The notes under the pieces: generated by a model
Seen by the model: only the letters and a program-made list of their open reading frames with translations
Database searches by the model: none
Told to the model about the DNA's origin: nothing
Program-made: the position numbers and the translations under genes
In this document: one piece after another, positions 60,043 through 64,000 of the stretch
Numbering within the stretch: position 1 is the first letter of the stretch
How the letters are laid out: every line of letters begins with the position of its first letter
From: Pelobates cultripes
Lineage: Eukaryota > Chordata > Amphibia > Anura > Pelobatidae
Reading direction: 5' to 3'
Assembly: GCA_933207985.1 (NCBI GenBank)
Contig: OW240913.1
Span: 103,849,726-103,913,725 of the forward strand
Length of the DNA: 64,000 bases

Positions 60043-61080
60043 TATGTATATATATTAAAATTATACGTGTATATTTAAGTCGTTTTTTAGGATAATTATG
60101 TGATTTTATTAATTAAAATTTGATTGACATGCCAGACAACCCAGGCAGAAAGTGCAGAGAATGTAATTCGCAAGCACTATATTTAACCCTGTAACTTTCC
60201 AAGACACCGTAAAACCTGTACATGGTGGGTACTGTTTTACTCGGGAGACTTTAGTGAACATAAATATTAGTGTTTCAATATGGTAAATTGTACTACAACA
60301 TTTTTTACACATGAACGGCATTTTACTGACGATATTATTGTTATAATACATTTACTGTTTTGAAACCCTAATGTTTGTGTTCAGTGAAGTCTCCAAATCA
60401 TAACAGTACACCCCATGTACACGATTTATGGTGTTTTGGGAAGTTAGAGAGTCAAATATAAAGCTTGCATTTAATTTTTTTCACATTGAAATTTGCCAGT
60501 TTGGTAATGTTGCCTTTGAGGCCGTATGGTAGCCCAGGAATGACATACCCCACTTGCAATACCTTGGGTTCCCTACTTTTGCAAATGGTATGCCATCATG
60601 GGGGTAATTCTCATTCCTGGGCTACCACACGGCCTCAAAGGTAACATTACTAATCTGGCAAGTTTCAATGTGAATAAAACAGAAAAATGTAATGTGCTCT
60701 ATTTGACCCTGTAACTTTCCAAAACACCGTAAAACCTGTTAAAGGGGGGTACTGTTGTACTTGTGAGACTTTGCTGAATACAAATATGTGCATTTTATTG
60801 CAGTAAAAGCATTACATTTACAGCTGAAATGTCAGGCGGAACTACAAATTTCTCACAGTTATTTTTATTTTATTCATAATAATTTATGTTTCATATATGA
60901 ATAGTTCATATGAAATTAAAGCCCTGTTTCTCCTGAATAAAATGATATATAAAGTGTGGGTGCACTTAATATGAAAGAGGTGAATTATGGTTGAACAGAC
61001 ATATAGTGCAAAGTCCAGTTTTTGTTTACATTTTGTTTTGATGAGAACGTATACAATTGACTCGGTCCTGAAGGGGTTAA

Positions 61081-61663
61081 AAAACCCAGAGACAGATTTA
61101 CAGCTTTGAAGCATAACCTGAAAAAGAGAAACACAGAGGTAGACACAATGTTAGGTAATAACTACAGAAAAGGTCCAACAACGCAGGATTAAGGTGGCCG
61201 TACATTTTTAGAAAATCCAAAATAATGCATTCTCATGACAACCACAGGGTGTGTAGACCGGAAAGGAAATGGAGTTAATTAACTAGGAAAATTTACATTC
61301 CAGGTTTTTTTCCTTTGACAATTTCAAACAAAAATTAAAAATTCCCATTTTGCTAAATTCCACATTTGGTAAATATTTAACTATAACAGTTTATCCCCAA
61401 TCACTTGCGTGCTGTGTAAAAGTCAAGTAGAGACTGGATAAGACCTGGGCTGTGCTGAGTATTTATAGGCTTGGTCCATGACATCACAAAGAAAGTGTGA
61501 CATCATTAAAGTAATATGTCGCTAGAGGAACACCATGTCATTTAGGCACACCGAGTTAACATGTACATTGTTTATTTACACAATAATGCATTGAAGTAAT
61601 CGGATAACTGAATAGCTAAACAAAAAAGAACACTGAAACCTCTTGGAAGCCACTATCCATCTA
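61081..61663. repeat. Segment partly shared with 55156-55410
   Basis: See 55156; no gene recognised. The shared part ends near 61520; the rest is AT-rich. Confidence 0.5.
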
Positions 61664-62190
61664 TATAGAAACATAGAAACATAGAATGTGACAGCAGATA
61701 AGAACCATTCGGCCCATCTAGTCTGCCCAATTTTCTAAATACTTTCATTAGTTCCTAGCCTTATCTTATAGCTAGGATAGCCTTATGCCTATCCCACGCA
61801 TGCTTAAACTCCTTTACTGTGTTAAACTCTACCACTTCAGCTGGAAGGCTATTGCATGCATCCACTACCCTTTCAGTAAAGCAATACTTCCTGAAAGGCC
61901 CGGACTGGCCATCGGGCACACCGGGCAAATGCCCGGTGGGCCGCGGTGGCCATGGGCCGAGGCCGGCAGGGGAGGTCCCAGGATCTCCCCTGCCAGTCTA
62001 TGCAGGGCCGGCGCTATCCGAGCGCCGGCCCCGCTGTTTTCCAGGAAGGGCTGGTGGGGAGATCAGAGATCTCCCTCACCGGCCCACATGCTGTCAAATG
62101 CGGCCGCCGGCGGGGAGAGAGGGAGGGAGACAGCCAGCCTGGAGAGAGGAGGACCCGGCGGAGCTCTAACTTGCAGCTCCACCGGGATCC

Positions 62191-62361
62191 TCTCGCGAGA
62201 TCCGGAGCATTGCCATGGCAACGACCGGATCTCGCGAGAGTGAACTCTAGCCCGCAGGCTAGAGTTCACTCACCACGAGGACCACCAGGAACACCGCCAC
62301 CCCGCCTCCCAGCCCCAGGTACCAGCGTGCCGGTCCTCCCTCCCAGGCTAAAGGTAAGAAG
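62191..62361 (+). promoter_or_regulatory. Paired TCTCGCGAGA around ATTGCCATGGCAAC, then donor-like site
   Basis: Two perfect TCTCGCGAGA copies at 62191-62200 and 62230-62239 flank an X-box-like ATTGCCATGGCAAC at 62209-62222; the whole is an inverted repeat. AAAG|GTAAGA has its GT at 62354-62355. Inferred module, as at 32098 and 6066. Confidence 0.45.
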
Positions 62362-62399
62362 GGAGGGGGTGACATAATGCCTGTTATTTTATTTGTTTA

Positions 62400-63250
62400 T
62401 TTACCCCCCCCCACACACACACACACAATCCATTCTAACATTTATACAGCACTCTCACACACAGCACTCTCACACCCATCACACACAGCACTATCACACA
62501 CAGCACTCTCACACACAACACTCTCACACCCATCACACACAGCACTATCACACACAGTACTCTCACACCCATCACACACAGCACTATCACATACAGCACT
62601 CTCACACCCATCACACACAGCACTCTCTCTCACAGTACTCTCACACACAGCACTCTCTCTCACAGAACTCTCTCACACACAGCATTTTCACACACAGCAC
62701 TCACACACAGCACTCTCTCTCACAGCACTCCCTCACACACAGCGCTCTCTCACACACAGCTCTCTCACACACAGCACTCTCTCACACACAGCACTTTCAC
62801 ACACACAGCACTCTCACACACATCACACACAGCACCCTCACACACAGCACCCATCACACACACATACTGCACCCCTCACATACACACAGAACCCCCCCAA
62901 CACACTGCACCACACACAATACTTCCAAATATATATATATATATACACACACACAGCACCCCTCACACACATACTGCACCCCTAAACACATTACATTCCA
63001 GACACACACTAGATCCCTTACCCAACTCTGGATCATCTACACAAATACACACACTAGATCCCTATATACACTCTGAATCCGTTATAAACACACACTTACT
63101 AGATCTCCTATATACATACACACACTAGATTCCTTGTAAGCAAACACATACTACACCCCTAAACACACACTACATCACCTATATACACACACACACACTA
63201 TAGCCTGTATGCACACACTTGCTATATCCCCTATACACACATTCTCTACA
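62400..63250. repeat. CA/CACAGCACTCT minisatellite
   Basis: Units CACACACAGCACTCTCACAC and variants to about 62860, then CA-type units of 25-35 bases (CACACTAGATCCCTTA) to 63250, with a short TA run at 62930-62945. Confidence 0.9.
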
Positions 63251-64000
63251 GCCCCTAGCCACATATGCATCACATTACACCACATTACACCACAAACACA
63301 ACATGACTAAAACCAACCTTATTACACAATACCACACCACCATCAGCTCACTCTACACACACGCAATACCACAAGCAGGCTCCAAACACATGCACAATAC
63401 TCTTTCCTGGCATTTTTGCCTCCTGTATCCATTTATAGAGACACCAGAGACAAGTTGCAAGGAAACACAGTGCAAGCATGTTATTAAATTTGCTTGCACT
63501 GTGCAGAACAAATACAGGGCTTTTTTCTCATGCTAGAGCTCTGCGCATGGTCTGCCCTGGAAGAGCATTGAACCAACATGCTCACTTTGAGAGGGGGCGT
63601 GTTTGTAATTGGTGATGACAAAACACACCTCCTCTGCCCCGCCCCCTTCTTAGTGGGCCGCTGTGATAAAAAAATGCATGGGCTGAATTTCTCTCCCAGT
63701 CCGGCCCTGCTTCCTGATATTATTTTTAAACCTTTGTCCCCCTAATTTAAGACTATGTCCTCTTGTTGTGGTAGTTTTTCTTCTTTTAAAAATAGTCTCC
63801 TCCTTTACTGTGTTGATTCCCTTTATGTATTTAAATGTTTCTATCATATCCCCCCGTCTCGTGTTTCCTCCAAGCTATACATGTTAAGATCCTTTAACCT
63901 TTCCTGGTAAGTTTTATCCTGCAATCCATGAACCAGTTTAGTAGCCCTTCTCTGAACTCTCTCTAAGGTATCAATATCCTTCTGAAGATACCGTCTCCAG

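Larger units (their letters stand above)
57734..61080 (+). mobile_element. TTAA-flanked element (CCCCTTAA ends), full-length host of a Tc1-like element
   Basis: Starts TTAACCCCTTAACG at 57734 and ends GGTCCTGAAGGGGTTAA at 61080. 3347 bp including the 1562-bp Tc1-like insertion, so about 1.8 kb itself. Order: short left end, GC-rich block 57800-57990 with AGAGCGATCACATGGCC palindrome, AT-rich zone to 58480, then repeated blocks (CCGTAAAACCTGTACATGG, GTTTTACTCGGGAGAC, CCTGGGCTACCA...GGCCTCAAAGG in both orientations) to the right end. No transposase of its own; TTAA and CCC ends suggest a piggyBac-like or Kolobok-like helper. Confidence 0.8.
61895..63709. mobile_element. Non-autonomous hAT-type element with CA array (copy 5)
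   Basis: Ends AAGGCCCGGACTGG (61895; the usual C replaced by A) and CCAGTCCGGCCCTG (ending 63709), perfect 8-bp duplication CTTCCTGA at 61887-61894 and 63710-63717. 1815 bp. Same block order as 4630-6412 in opposite orientation: CpG-rich block, T-rich spacer, CA array 62400-63250, AATACAGGGC...GCTCTGCGCA and CATGCTCACTTTGAGAGGGG block, terminus. No coding sequence; a 227-codon frame over the array is repeat-derived. Confidence 0.92.
61664..64000 (+). repeat. Dispersed repeat interrupted by a hAT-type element; runs off the window
   Basis: 61664-61894 (AACATAGAATGTGACAGCAG, CCATTCGGCCCATCTAGTCT, GCCTATCCCACGCATGC, CTACCACTTCAGCTGGAAGG) continues at 63710-64000 (GATATTATTTTTAAACCTTT, GACTATGTCCTCTTGTTGTG, CCCTTCTCTGAACTCTCTC). 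It is a widespread amphibian interspersed repeat; its start is also found in reverse at 17878-18020. The class is unknown to me. Confidence 0.85.

Noticed and set aside
62393..63076. 227-codon Ser/His/Thr frame
   Set aside because: Entirely inside a CACAGCACTCT minisatellite; no start context or non-repeat residues.

Overview
The window looks like vertebrate, most probably anuran (frog), intergenic DNA. The repeat community supports this: MITEs with TTAAAGG ends and TTAA target duplications of the type described in Xenopus as the T2 family, a Tc1-like DD37E element, a DIRS-type tyrosine recombinase, a Penelope-like element, Tx1/L1-type LINEs and Ty3/gypsy remains, in a matrix full of long CA/TG arrays. 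The species cannot be named from sequence alone. I found no host protein-coding gene, tRNA, rRNA or CRISPR array. The only intact protein gene is a transposase (58699-59715). Two gaps of about 100 N interrupt the assembly.

Layout. 1-4150: polypyrimidine minisatellite with a GC-rich foldback, TG-rich DNA, an MITE end and an unclassified dispersed family. 4488-6844: a T2-type MITE split by a 1.8-kb hAT-type element with perfect 8-bp target duplications. 8888-9168: decayed Penelope-like ORF. 10940-11522: complete T2-type MITE. 13153-17552: foldback, DIRS-type recombinase pseudogene, and nested microsatellite-bearing hAT elements. 19458-25520: duplicated segment, a TTAA-flanked element reaching a gap, gypsy pol fragment, 175-bp tandem repeat and a C2H2 zinc-finger remnant. 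25870-33324: CA/TG arrays, a 5' L1 ORF2 fragment, polypurine tract, another hAT element. 34180-36537: 138-bp hAT MITE, L1 3' fragment, 37-bp minisatellite. 37893-42933: hAT element, solo LTR, dead DD34E Tc1 element carrying a tiny MITE. 44429-48821 and 54274-54595: a family of hAT-type elements rich in TTCGG motifs. 49619-51800: CA/TG array, L1 3' fragment. 57734-61080: TTAA-flanked element hosting the intact Tc1-like element. 61664-64000: dispersed repeat split by a 1.8-kb hAT-type element related to the one at 4630.

The elements do not form a pathway; their relation is stratigraphic. Target duplications and restored empty sites let much of the insertion order be read. The most interesting pattern is a set of non-autonomous hAT-type elements that each carry a long microsatellite or minisatellite. 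Several also carry a promoter-like module (TCTCGCGAGA boxes around a GTTNCCATGGNAAC-type palindrome) followed by a splice-donor-like AAAG|GTAAG. Whether this is a mobile promoter plus first exon is inference.
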